Counted from the first letter of the stretch, positions 44,324 through 54,400 are shown. The stretch: 64,000 nucleotides of DNA from Bacteroidota bacterium (GCA_029567325.1 JAKQLF010000277.1:91917-155916), one strand, 5' to 3'. Program-made: numbers and translations. The notes: generated by a model from the letters alone, not told the origin.

Positions 44324-45733
44324 ATGAATAAAATTATACTAATTACACTACTATTAACGACTCAAATAGTATATAGCCAAACAAGTAAATACAAAGAAGT
44401 ACTCACTTATTACAATGTTCATCAGAATTTTAATGGAGTAGTTTTAGCGGCAACTGATGGGCAAATAGATTATTTGGATGCCATCGGAATATCAAATAGA
44501 CAATCTGGCACCACCATTAATACCAAAACCAAATTTAAAATTGCTTCAATTACAAAAACATTTACTGCCGTCCTTATTCTCCAACTCTATGAACAAGGAC
44601 TATTAGATTTAAATACACCTTTTGGGAAATATTTCCCAACATACAAAGGTGAAGCCAAGAACAAAGTGACTTTGGAACAATTACTGACTTACAGTTCAGG
44701 AATACCAAATGAGGCCGAAAAACTTGAAATGAAATCGTATCAACTACCCGTCACCATTGATGAATACATTGATAAATACTGTAGCAGCAAATTGGAAGCA
44801 ATACCTGGCACACAAAGCAATTACAGCAATACAGATTACATTATTTTGCATAAAATTATAGAACTTGTAACTGGTAAAACTTACGGTAGTGTACTCCAGG
44901 AAAAAATATTAACTCCCTTACAAATGGAAAATACAAATCTTTTAAATTCAAAAGACATCATACCAGGTTTGACCAATTCCTATACAATGATCGATAGTAA
45001 TCAAGTCATGCAAAGTGATGAGCCTTACTTTATTGAGAATTTTTTTGGTGCGGGAGCAATGTATTCTACTGTTGAAGATCTTCTAAAATTCAATAATGGT
45101 ATATTTAATTACCAATTACTTAATAAGTCAAATACAGCACTGATGATACAACCAAATAAATCATTAAATGATGTTGCTTTTGGAGTATGGTATGCAGGCG
45201 GATATGGTATATTTAGTAAACCCTTCATATACCGAACTGGAGGAATTTTAGGATCAACTGGCAATTGGATACATTCTATTGAAGACAAAAAAACTTTTAT
45301 AATATTAAGCAATACCAATGCTTCCAATCTTTATGAATTATCCGAACAATTATATTTAGTAAGTACAAACCAAAATTCAACAGTACCGAAAGTAGAAAAT
45401 TTTGCCAAAACACCTAATTATGATTTAAATAAAATCAAAGGCACTTGGATCATAGATTTAAAACCAGATCCTACAAGCGAACCATACCTGAAAGACTTTA
45501 TAATAAGTCCCATTAAAGATAATAGTTTTGGAGGTGAATTTTATGATACTCCTTTTGAAAATGGTGTATTTAATAAAGATTGGGAATATCTATACTTTGC
45601 TTTCAAAACAGGTGACATGGATAATGAATATTTTCATGCAGGATTTATAGATGGTGAAAAAATAACTGGAATATCTTATTCTTCCCAAAGGAAATTTACT
45701 TCATATTGGACAGGGGCCAAAAAGATAAATTGA
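44324..45733 (+). CDS. serine hydrolase (class C beta-lactamase-like)
   Basis: 469 aa; signal peptide; catalytic SITK (SxxK) and YSN (YxN) motifs. Confidence 0.9.
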   Translation: MNKIILITLLLTTQIVYSQTSKYKEVLTYYNVHQNFNGVVLAATDGQIDYLDAIGISNRQSGTTINTKTKFKIASITKTFTAVLILQLYEQGLLDLNTPFGKYFPTYKGEAKNKVTLEQLLTYSSGIPNEAEKLEMKSYQLPVTIDEYIDKYCSSKLEAIPGTQSNYSNTDYIILHKIIELVTGKTYGSVLQEKILTPLQMENTNLLNSKDIIPGLTNSYTMIDSNQVMQSDEPYFIENFFGAGAMYSTVEDLLKFNNGIFNYQLLNKSNTALMIQPNKSLNDVAFGVWYAGGYGIFSKPFIYRTGGILGSTGNWIHSIEDKKTFIILSNTNASNLYELSEQLYLVSTNQNSTVPKVENFAKTPNYDLNKIKGTWIIDLKPDPTSEPYLKDFIISPIKDNSFGGEFYDTPFENGVFNKDWEYLYFAFKTGDMDNEYFHAGFIDGEKITGISYSSQRKFTSYWTGAKKIN

Positions 45734-45930
45734 AACCATATTTAATACAATAAAACCAGCTATTATGGAGAATTACTACACATATGAAGTTGTTAAAAAA
45801 AATGAGTACTCTATAAAGCATTTGATAATAATCTTTTCATGAAATGACCCCTTGAAAACCAAAATTCTGAATGATTTATTTAGTTTTGATGCGCAAATAG
45901 TTAATATAAATAAACACCTAGAGCTACTGC

Positions 45931-46515
45931 ATGTCAAGTAAAATATTGGATTATATAGCAAAATTTGTAAAATTGGATGAAGAGGAAGCTCATCTTTTTT
46001 GCAATTGTTTTAAAGAAGTAAAGGTTAAAAAAAGGCAATTAATCGTTCAACCCAATTTTATTGCAAAACACCGAAATTATATTTTAAAAGGTGCTTTTAG
46101 GGCCTATGTCATTGGGGACGAAGGTCAAGATCATACCATCAATATTGCCATCGATGATTGGTGGATAACTGACTATAATAGTTACATTTACCAACAACCA
46201 GCTACCTTATTTGTGGTTGCGCTTGAAGACAGTACCGTTCTGCAAATTGATTACGAAAAAGAACTATCACTCAAAAAGCAAAATCACAAATTTGAAACCT
46301 TCTTCAGAATCATTGCAGAACGTGGATTAGCATTCCAACAAAGAAGATTATTATCAAACCTTACCCAATCAGCAGAAGAGCGATATGAACATTTTGTTTC
46401 AAACTATCCTCAAATAGTGCAAAGAGTACCACAATATGCTCTAGCTTCCTACCTTGGAATGACAACAGAGTTTTTATCTAGAATTAGGAATAAAAGGATA
46501 TCAAAAAAAAGTTGA
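45931..46515 (+). CDS. Crp/Fnr-family transcriptional regulator
   Basis: 194 aa; cNMP-binding-like fold and C-term HTH 'VPQYALASYLGMTTEFLSRIRNKRI'. Confidence 0.85.
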   Translation: MSSKILDYIAKFVKLDEEEAHLFCNCFKEVKVKKRQLIVQPNFIAKHRNYILKGAFRAYVIGDEGQDHTINIAIDDWWITDYNSYIYQQPATLFVVALEDSTVLQIDYEKELSLKKQNHKFETFFRIIAERGLAFQQRRLLSNLTQSAEERYEHFVSNYPQIVQRVPQYALASYLGMTTEFLSRIRNKRISKKS

Positions 46516-46608
46516 ACTAGATCAACAAAATTTCTTAAACTACTTCATTTTTAAACTTTGCACTTCACTGCAACTTTGCCATGTCAATGATGACAAACAA
46601 ATTTAAAA

Positions 46609-47166
46609 GTGAAGAAAATGACACAAGTGCAAAAAAGAACATTCACAGTTCCAACCAGAGAAGAAGTTTCTGGAAACAATCAAACATTATTTGACCATCT
46701 CAAAAAGGGATTGGGGTTTGTACCCAATTTGTATGCTTATTATACAAAAAATGAAACTGCATTGGGCGATTACCTCACCTTACAAAATCGCAAAAGTACA
46801 CTCAAAGCCAAAGAAAGAGAAGTAATTAATTTGGTAACTAGTCAAATCAACGGTTGTCGATATTGCCAATCGGCACACACGGTTATAGGCAAGATGAATG
46901 GGTTTACCGACGAACAAATATTGGAAATAAGAGGAGGCTCGGCTTCATTCGACAACAAATTAGATGCATTGGCAAAATTTACAGCCTCAGTAGTAGAAAA
47001 TAGAGGCCAAGCAACTGAAGAAAGCAAAGAAGGCTTTTTTGCAGCAGGTTACAATGAAGCAAATATGATCGATGTGATCATAGTGGTAGGCGATAAAATC
47101 ATAAGCAATTATATTCACAATTTGGCAGGATTTGAAATTGATTTTCCGCTAGCAGAAAATATCTGA
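46609..47166 (+). CDS. carboxymuconolactone decarboxylase / AhpD-like peroxidase
   Basis: 185 aa; 'SQINGCRYCQSAHTVIGK' CxxCxxxH motif. Confidence 0.9.
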   Translation: MKKMTQVQKRTFTVPTREEVSGNNQTLFDHLKKGLGFVPNLYAYYTKNETALGDYLTLQNRKSTLKAKEREVINLVTSQINGCRYCQSAHTVIGKMNGFTDEQILEIRGGSASFDNKLDALAKFTASVVENRGQATEESKEGFFAAGYNEANMIDVIIVVGDKIISNYIHNLAGFEIDFPLAENI

Positions 47167-47291
47167 TTCCAAATACTTTTCCAACTAGGTCAAAGATATA
47201 TTGCCCAACCAATAGCAAAGTGATATTATGCTATAATCTAGGTTTAAAAATCAAAGTGGAAACTAAGTTTTCATTTTCAAAAATTTCACTT

Positions 47292-47325
47292 CCGTTTATA
47301 AACGTTTATAAGCGTTTATAAACGG
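47292..47325. promoter_or_regulatory. 34-bp near-perfect palindrome built from three 10-bp iterons, upstream of rpn-like gene
   Basis: CCGTTTATAAA CGTTTATAAG CGTTTATAAACGG; CGTTTATA at 47293, 47303 and 47313. Confidence 0.7.
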
Positions 47326-47384
47326 ATAATTTTATAAAAACTTTAATTTTCCAATTTATATTTGCATTAGTAAAACTATGAAAA

Positions 47385-48263
47385 ATGAGATATTTAGATC
47401 CAAAAAATGACCTGATCTTCAAACGCGTTTTTGGAGAGCACCCAAACATTACCATTTCTTTCCTTAATGCCTTGCTGCCACTCGAAGACGGCAATGAAAT
47501 TATTTCTATTGAATACATGCAAACTGAATTGGTGCCTGAAAAACCGCATCTCATCAAAAATTCAATTGTAGATGTCCGATGTAAAGATTCATTTGAGCGA
47601 CAATTTATTGTAGAAATGCAGATGATATGGGCGGAAACTTTTAAATATCGTGTTTTATTCAATGCATCTAAAACATTTGTACGACAACTACAAAAGACAG
47701 AAGATTACATAAAACTTAAAACTGTTTATGCCCTGTCCTTAATTGATGATATCTTCGATAAAGAAAGCGAGGAGTCCTACCATCATTATAAATTGACCAA
47801 TCAAAATGATTTAACCAAAACCATTGATGGCATGGAACTGATCTTTGTAGAATTGCCAAAATACAAATTGAAAAACCTAAATGACAAGAAACTTAATATC
47901 TTGTGGCTACGTTACTTAACTGAAATGGAAAAATTGATGGACATGCAAAAAGCAAATATTTCACTTCCTGAAGAAATACTCCAAGCAATAGAGTTAACTC
48001 ACGAAAGCAACTATACTCCTGAGCAATTGGCTGCCTATGACAAATACATTGATGCCATTCGCACTGAGAAAACTTTGATAGCTGATGCTGAAGCTAGAGG
48101 CGAGGCAAAAGGGGAAGCTAGAGGTGAAGCTAGAGGTGAAGTAAAAGGGAAAGTTGAAGGTGCAATAGCTACCGCTAAAAACCTCAAAAATTTGGATTTG
48201 CTTACAAATCAACAAATTGCAGACGCAACAGGACTTACTCTTTCTGAGGTTGAAGCACTTTAA
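47385..48263 (+). CDS. Rpn-family PD-(D/E)XK nuclease / putative transposase
   Basis: 292 aa; 'DPKNDLIFKRVFGEHPNITISFLNALL', 'VDVRCKDSFERQFIVEMQM'; C-terminal GEARGEARGE repeats. Confidence 0.9.
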   Translation: MRYLDPKNDLIFKRVFGEHPNITISFLNALLPLEDGNEIISIEYMQTELVPEKPHLIKNSIVDVRCKDSFERQFIVEMQMIWAETFKYRVLFNASKTFVRQLQKTEDYIKLKTVYALSLIDDIFDKESEESYHHYKLTNQNDLTKTIDGMELIFVELPKYKLKNLNDKKLNILWLRYLTEMEKLMDMQKANISLPEEILQAIELTHESNYTPEQLAAYDKYIDAIRTEKTLIADAEARGEAKGEARGEARGEVKGKVEGAIATAKNLKNLDLLTNQQIADATGLTLSEVEAL

Positions 48264-48688
48264 GATTCTGGCAAACATAAACGGTTAAACGATTAAACAA
48301 ATAAACATTGCCATTACAGAAAAGATATGTTTTTCCGTCTCTGAAGTTGACATATTGAAATCTGGTTGCGTTACTTATTCAATTAATATTTGAAATTTTG
48401 GCTAATAAAACATGAACGCAAAATTGCATGATGCGTTAATTTTAAAAGCATTATCGTTATTCACATTTGTCGTAATTCATAAAAACACAAGCTTCTGATT
48501 GAACAAAATCGATGTCGAGAATGATAAATATGCATCTTCTCAAAAATCCATGCTTGAAAAAAGAATTAGAATTGTTATTAATGATATGCCAAGGCAAATC
48601 AGCAATTATTATCTTAAAGGCTTGAACCACAAGTAATAATTCACTTACAACTATTAACAAACTCGATTACCAATAAAATATTTTAGAG

Positions 48689-49750
48689 ATGCCGACGCAA
48701 AAAAATGCAACACCAAATGCAACCGAAGATCTTGCTTTCCAAAAAAAAGTTTGGATTACCGCGGCAATTTTCTCATTCGTTGTCATCTTATTTTTGCTCA
48801 TCCATTCAACCTTCAATGTATTTTTATTGATCCTTGCAGGTAGTCTGATTGCTATTTTCTTTCGGGCACTCAGTTCCAAAATCCAGAGAAAAACTGGTTG
48901 GAAAGAAGGTATTTGTGTGGCCATTTCTGTGAGCGGTACATTGCTGATTTTGGCAGCTTTATTTTGGCTTATAGGTGCAAAAGTTCAGTCTCAGTTGGTA
49001 CAATTAATTGAAATACTGCCTGAAACCGTAGATAAAGCAAAAGCTTGGCTCAATGAAACCACAACTGGTGCAAAACTTTTGGAGGATGCTCTATCAAGTC
49101 AATCTCTAGGCAAAGCTCAAGGTTTTTTACAGCAATTTTTTCAGTCTACGTTTGGCGTTTTGGGTGATTTATACGTAGTCTTATTTATGGGCATATTTTT
49201 TACCATCTCACCTGAAATTTACATCAAAGGCATCGTAAATCTCATACCACAAAAAGGGCAAACAAAAGGTCAAGAAGTTTTAGACACACTTGGTGCAGAA
49301 CTTCGAAAGTGGTTGAAAGGAACATTACTGTCGATGTTTGTTGTATTTGCATTTACAGCAATTGGTTTGGCCATCATTGGAATGCCTTTGTGGTTGGTTC
49401 TGGCCCTACTGGCTGGACTCATCAGCTTTATTCCAAATTTTGGACCCTTACTTGCTTTGATTCCTGCTGTTTTATTGGCACTTGCTCAAAGCCCTCAAAC
49501 TGCGCTTTTAGTACTAGGTCTTTACATCCTCATTCAATTTATTGAAAGCAATTTCATTACAACCACCATCCAGAAAAAACTCATCAATATGCCTCCTGCG
49601 CTCATAATGATCGGCCAACTATTTATGGGGGCTTTAACAGGTGCCTGGGGTTTGGTTTTAGCTACCCCTATTGTATTAATCATCATGGTAATGGTGCAAG
49701 AATTGTATATCAAAAGCAGAGATACCAATTCAGATCAGGCTGACAAATAA
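48689..49750 (+). CDS. AI-2E family transporter (TqsA/PerM-like)
   Basis: 353 aa, multi-TM; 'GLISFIPNFGPLLALIPAVLLAL', 'FIESNFITTTIQKKLINMPPALIMIGQLFMGAL'. Confidence 0.9.
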   Translation: MPTQKNATPNATEDLAFQKKVWITAAIFSFVVILFLLIHSTFNVFLLILAGSLIAIFFRALSSKIQRKTGWKEGICVAISVSGTLLILAALFWLIGAKVQSQLVQLIEILPETVDKAKAWLNETTTGAKLLEDALSSQSLGKAQGFLQQFFQSTFGVLGDLYVVLFMGIFFTISPEIYIKGIVNLIPQKGQTKGQEVLDTLGAELRKWLKGTLLSMFVVFAFTAIGLAIIGMPLWLVLALLAGLISFIPNFGPLLALIPAVLLALAQSPQTALLVLGLYILIQFIESNFITTTIQKKLINMPPALIMIGQLFMGALTGAWGLVLATPIVLIIMVMVQELYIKSRDTNSDQADK

Positions 49751-49820
49751 TTTCAAAAAAAACCGCACTTACACTTTAAATATCATAGCTGACGTTTGAT
49801 TAAAAAATGGCTATTAAACT

Positions 49821-50345
49821 ATGTCCCCTCACCTTTGGGAATTATCAAAATCAATTGTTAGAAAAACTTCACTGGTCATTCTATTGATTTTTGTTTCCAA
49901 TTTGAATTATGGCCAGATTTCAACAAGCTTTAGAAAGTCAATTTTTGTTGAAATTGCAGGAAGCGGAGGTCTGGGATCTATAAATTTTGAAAAACACTGT
50001 TTCAATCAAAATAGGTTAAAAATGACATGGCGGGCTGGTCTAAGTTGCGCTCCTATCGATAAAAATAATGGCACTGGAATTGTTTTTCCGTTGATGGTCA
50101 ATGCACTTATGGGTAAAAATGCACATCAATTAGAATTGGGTTTGGGACAAGGTTTTACTGTCACTACAAAAGGGTCGTTTTTCGCATTAACTACGGCGGC
50201 TATTGGTTATCGCTTTCAACCAAAGTCCAAAAATTGGTTTTATCGCATTACCTACACACCCCTTATTTCCTATCTTATTGATTTTCAAATTCAACAATGG
50301 GCTGGACTGAGTATTGGTTATACTTTAAACAAGAATGGCAAATGA
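49821..50345 (+). CDS. hypothetical secreted/outer-membrane protein
   Basis: 174 aa; N-terminal hydrophobic segment, beta-rich C-term; 4-bp ATGA overlap with next gene. Confidence 0.6.
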   Translation: MSPHLWELSKSIVRKTSLVILLIFVSNLNYGQISTSFRKSIFVEIAGSGGLGSINFEKHCFNQNRLKMTWRAGLSCAPIDKNNGTGIVFPLMVNALMGKNAHQLELGLGQGFTVTTKGSFFALTTAAIGYRFQPKSKNWFYRITYTPLISYLIDFQIQQWAGLSIGYTLNKNGK

Positions 50346-51106
50346 AAAAATACTTTTATTTTCTTTTTTGTATGTTCATTTTCCACAGTTGTGACAAAGA
50401 AAAATTATTTGATGGGCCAAACTATTTCGAAGATAATTTTGAATCTTATACTTCATTGAATGATGCCTTAAAACCAGATGAATCATTATGGTCATTCACG
50501 CAACTGACAAATGAATTCAATAGTAATTCAGTCGACACAAACCATGCCCACTCTGGAAAAAAGTCATTAAAATTTGATGCCAAACAATCGAATAATGAAT
50601 TACTATCCAAATGCAGTATCGCCAAACAGAACATGGCTTTTTGGGAGGGTGAAACCATCAGGATCAGTGCTTGGTATTTTATCCAGGGAAATCAGTCTCT
50701 CGATTGGCTTTTTTTAATGGACGTTGAAGAGCGTACACCCATTGGAGCTGGCCCTGGAATGAGATTGGCCCTAGTAGATAATAAACTGCGAATTGAATAT
50801 AAGTTTAATGAAAAAGACATTACACAACCGATTGGTCAGGAAGTTGATTTCCCCAGAGATCAATGGGTAGAATTGATTTTAGAACTAAAACTTTCCCAAC
50901 AAAATAAGGGCTCTGTGATGCTTTGGCAAAATGGACAACGCATCATCGATAGTCAAAACAACCGCACATTACCCAAAGATTTACTTTATTTCCAACAAGG
51001 TACAAAAGGCATGTACAGCAGTTGCGAAATCGGTATTACTGCAAACACCAAAGACAATGATTTGATTCTTTGGGTTGATGACATAAAGTTTGAAAAAGTA
51101 AACTAG
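50342..51106 (+). CDS. lipoprotein with polysaccharide-lyase/lectin-like fold
   Basis: MKKYFYFLFCMFIFHSCDKEK lipobox; 'DNFESYTSLNDALKPDESLWSF', 'QWVELILELKLS', 'LWVDDIKFE'; ATG at 50342 preferred. Confidence 0.7.
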   Translation: MKKYFYFLFCMFIFHSCDKEKLFDGPNYFEDNFESYTSLNDALKPDESLWSFTQLTNEFNSNSVDTNHAHSGKKSLKFDAKQSNNELLSKCSIAKQNMAFWEGETIRISAWYFIQGNQSLDWLFLMDVEERTPIGAGPGMRLALVDNKLRIEYKFNEKDITQPIGQEVDFPRDQWVELILELKLSQQNKGSVMLWQNGQRIIDSQNNRTLPKDLLYFQQGTKGMYSSCEIGITANTKDNDLILWVDDIKFEKVN

Positions 51107-51420
51107 TGACAAGATTTAATGTCAAAAACTACCTCACGAAAACTCAAAACTAACACAAGACAACCTAACTTATGAAAGCTAAAAATAAAAGCCAAACACC
51201 ACCATTTCATATTATATTAGAGCTGAGGCGTGTCTTGGGTCAACAACAGCCCCTTTCATTAATTACAATTAAATTCTTCCTCGATTAAAGAAGGGGGACA
51301 ACCCTTTTTCTACATCGTTCCAAATCAACTTTCACATCACAAATCTCACATTTCTCATTTCACAAAACACAAATCGTGCAGGAAGGCACGTAGGCCTTCC
51401 CCTTCATATCGTTCCATCTT

Positions 51421-51566
51421 ACTTCACATTTCACATTTCACATTTCACATTTCACATCTTACATTTCACATCTTACATTTCACATTTCACATTCACATTC
51501 ACATTCACCATTTACTATTCACTATTTACTATTCACTATTTACTATTCACTATTCACTATTTACAA
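51421..51566. repeat. 7-bp low-complexity repeats (TTTCACA / ATTCACT / TTTACT families)
   Basis: Runs of CATTTCA then TATTCAC/TATTTAC; reverse complement shares TTTTTGTAAATAGT with the 27.5 kb array. Confidence 0.9.
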
Positions 51567-51616
51567 AAATTTTCATCCCAACCAATTACCTTTGTACAGT
51601 ATAATATTGCTACCAA

Positions 51617-52435
51617 ATGGATTATCAAACATATCAACCACATCCAGATCTTGCAGCACTCGTGCAATGCTATTGGACACTGGAAGTTCCAGCTGACATA
51701 AATCCACCAAAACAAAGAATTATACCTGATGGATGTATTGAAATGGCCTTCATCCTTGGAGATGATATCAAAAGATACACCTCTGAGACAGATTTCATTT
51801 TACAACCTAGGGCAATGGTATTGGGACAAACAATTGAACCCTTTTATATTGAACCTACTGGTCACGTCAATACATTCGCCATCCGTTTTTATCCATATGG
51901 ATTTGCCAATTTCATAACCAATTCAATTAAAAACCTAGCAAATAAGGAAACACCTTTAAATCTTCTTTTTGGAAAGGAAGTTTCGGAGATATTAGAAGAT
52001 AATATTATTCAAGCCACAAAGACATCCGATAGAATAGCAATCATTGAAACCTTCTTATTAAGTGCACTAAAGGATAAAAATACCATTGATAAAATAGTGG
52101 AAACCACCGTTGATGCTATGATTTCTACAAGTGGAAATACTTCTATCAATAGTTTGGTAAAAGATGACCTGTCAAAAAGAAGACAACTCGAGCGAAAATT
52201 CAAAAAACAGATAGGCCTCAGTCCCAAACAATTGGGAAAAGTCATCAGATTACAAGCGGCTCTAAAAATGTTGTTGAATAAAAAGGGCGAAAATTTGACA
52301 GATATAGCCTATGAAAATGAATATTATGACCAAGCCCATTTCATCAGAGACTTCAAAGAATTTACAGGAATTACTCCTTCAGAATTTGGAAATGATGAAA
52401 CAATGCAACTCTCTTCCAAGATATACAAAGATTAA
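51617..52435 (+). CDS. AraC-family transcriptional regulator (DUF6597-type sensor), second copy
   Basis: 272 aa; LVQCYWTLEVPADINPPKQRIIPDGCIEMAF; C-term EYYDQAHFIRDFKEFTGITPSEF. Confidence 0.88.
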   Translation: MDYQTYQPHPDLAALVQCYWTLEVPADINPPKQRIIPDGCIEMAFILGDDIKRYTSETDFILQPRAMVLGQTIEPFYIEPTGHVNTFAIRFYPYGFANFITNSIKNLANKETPLNLLFGKEVSEILEDNIIQATKTSDRIAIIETFLLSALKDKNTIDKIVETTVDAMISTSGNTSINSLVKDDLSKRRQLERKFKKQIGLSPKQLGKVIRLQAALKMLLNKKGENLTDIAYENEYYDQAHFIRDFKEFTGITPSEFGNDETMQLSSKIYKD

Positions 52436-52506
52436 TATTTGTGTCGTATTTGTACAATTTTAGATTGAGAATCGGCTTTACATTTGCTATTCAAAATAAA
52501 ATATAA

Positions 52507-53007
52507 ATGACAAAGTTATTCGCAAAAATCGCCATTCTATCTTGTATTGGTTTCTGTGCATGTTCAAATCCTAAAGAATCGAAAAGTGATGTTCAAGAAA
52601 CAGCAGTAACAGGAATCGCAAATCAAAAATCAGAAAATATGACGAATATAATTTCAATTGTAGAAATACCCGTTTCAGACTTTAATCGAGCCGTCACATT
52701 TTATCAATCAATTATGGGCTTGACCATTGAAGAAGTAGAAATGGCAGGTACACAAATGGGCATTATTCCAAGTGATATGGGTACTGTCAGTGTTGTTTTA
52801 GCAAAAGGCAGTGATTATAAACCAACTACAGATGGGGCAGTTTTATACTTAAATGCTGGGGAGGACCTACAACCAATGCTCGATAAAGTTGCTCAAAACG
52901 GAGGAGAAGTGTTTTTACCAAAAACAGAAATCAGTCCAGAAATGGGTTATTTCGCTTTGTTTATGGATACAGAAGGTAATAAATTAGGGCTTCATTCCAT
53001 CAAATAG
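52507..53007 (+). CDS. VOC-family lipoprotein
   Basis: 166 aa; CIGFCACSNPKE lipobox; VEIPVSDFNRAVTFYQSIMGLTIEEVEMAGTQMG. Confidence 0.85.
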   Translation: MTKLFAKIAILSCIGFCACSNPKESKSDVQETAVTGIANQKSENMTNIISIVEIPVSDFNRAVTFYQSIMGLTIEEVEMAGTQMGIIPSDMGTVSVVLAKGSDYKPTTDGAVLYLNAGEDLQPMLDKVAQNGGEVFLPKTEISPEMGYFALFMDTEGNKLGLHSIK

Positions 53008-53118
53008 ACAAGGTTTTATAGCTTGTAACTCAGAAAAAAATAAAAATTTGGATTTGCTGCTGACATACCATTGTCATTGTCAATCCTAATTTTGTTGTCC
53101 TAATCAAAATCTAAAACT

Positions 53119-53649
53119 ATGGACAACAAAGCAATAACTAAAGTTTTGACATCCCAGTACAAGGCATGTTTGGGTACCCTCGCTCAAACCATTGAAAAAG
53201 TACCCGAAGATGTCTGGGCAAATGACAAGTATCCAAATCCGGTTTGGCAAATTGTCTATCACAGTTTATGGGCAATTAAATTCTATCTTGGACCAAATGT
53301 AGAAAGTTATGTTCCATTTGAAAATGCCATTGAAGGTTCTGAAAGTCTTGGTGGAGCTCAAGATTGGGAAAATCCAACAGAAGGCATTAAAGTTGAAGGA
53401 TTTCATACAAAAGCAGAAACACTTTCTTTCATTGAAAACATTGAAAGCGAACTTCACAACAGTATTGAATCTATTCCACTAGATAGTCCTTCAGGTTTTG
53501 AATGGTATCCCTATACTCGTTTAGAGTTGCATATCAATAACATACGGCATATTCAACATCACACTGCCCAAATCATTGAGCGACTCAAAGCTTTAGAAAT
53601 TTCGGGATTTCCATGGTGGGCAGATCAAAATCAACCGCAAGAATGGTAA
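53119..53649 (+). CDS. DinB-family protein
   Basis: 176 aa; 'VWQIVYHSLWAIKFYLG', 'HINNIRHIQHHTAQIIERL'. Confidence 0.85.
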   Translation: MDNKAITKVLTSQYKACLGTLAQTIEKVPEDVWANDKYPNPVWQIVYHSLWAIKFYLGPNVESYVPFENAIEGSESLGGAQDWENPTEGIKVEGFHTKAETLSFIENIESELHNSIESIPLDSPSGFEWYPYTRLELHINNIRHIQHHTAQIIERLKALEISGFPWWADQNQPQEW

Positions 53650-53772
53650 CACACACATGATTGGGTTATCCGAAATAATCATTTATTACCGTATATCAAA
53701 TAAATCAATCTCTATATTCTGCAAATTATGGTTTAGATTTGGCATCCAAAATATTTCATATTCAATTCAATA

Positions 53773-54255
53773 ATGAGCGATTTCAATTTTACTTTAACCA
53801 AGACGGTAATTGATGATCTGCATACCTTTTTCATTTTTCAACTCGACCCAAAGGCAAATCATATGGCCGCTTTTACTGCTAAGGATCCAAATGATAAATC
53901 AGCCTACATTGAAAAATACTCGAAATTTGTAAATGATCCCACCATAAATATGAAGACAATAAAGATCGGTGATGAAATCATCGGCAGTATTGCAAAATTT
54001 GTCATGGCTAACGAGGCTGGCATAACTTATTGGATTGACAGAAAATACTGGGGAAAAGGAATTGGCACCCAAGTACTACGTACTTTTTTAAAAACTGAAC
54101 CAGCAAGGCCATTATTTGCTTATGTAGCTTTCGACAATTTTGGCTCTCAGAAAGTTTTGGAAAATTGTGGCTTTGTAAAAATTGGTCAAGACTCTGGATT
54201 TGCAAACGCAAGAAACGAGGTAATTGATGAGTATATCTATAAACTGACGGATTAG
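53773..54255 (+). CDS. GNAT-family N-acetyltransferase
   Basis: 160 aa; 'YWIDRKYWGKGIGTQVLRTFL', 'NFGSQKVLENCGFVKIG'. Confidence 0.9.
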   Translation: MSDFNFTLTKTVIDDLHTFFIFQLDPKANHMAAFTAKDPNDKSAYIEKYSKFVNDPTINMKTIKIGDEIIGSIAKFVMANEAGITYWIDRKYWGKGIGTQVLRTFLKTEPARPLFAYVAFDNFGSQKVLENCGFVKIGQDSGFANARNEVIDEYIYKLTD

Positions 54256-54400
54256 AAAAAAATCTCCGCTTGATTTGATGAATTGATGCTTTCAAAACTG
54301 GAATAGTATATTCAGCAACGAAAGTTTTTTCTAATACTTTGGAAAAAGTATTTAATATTGCGAAACCTGTTTTTAAAACAATTTCAAAATTCCTTCCTTC

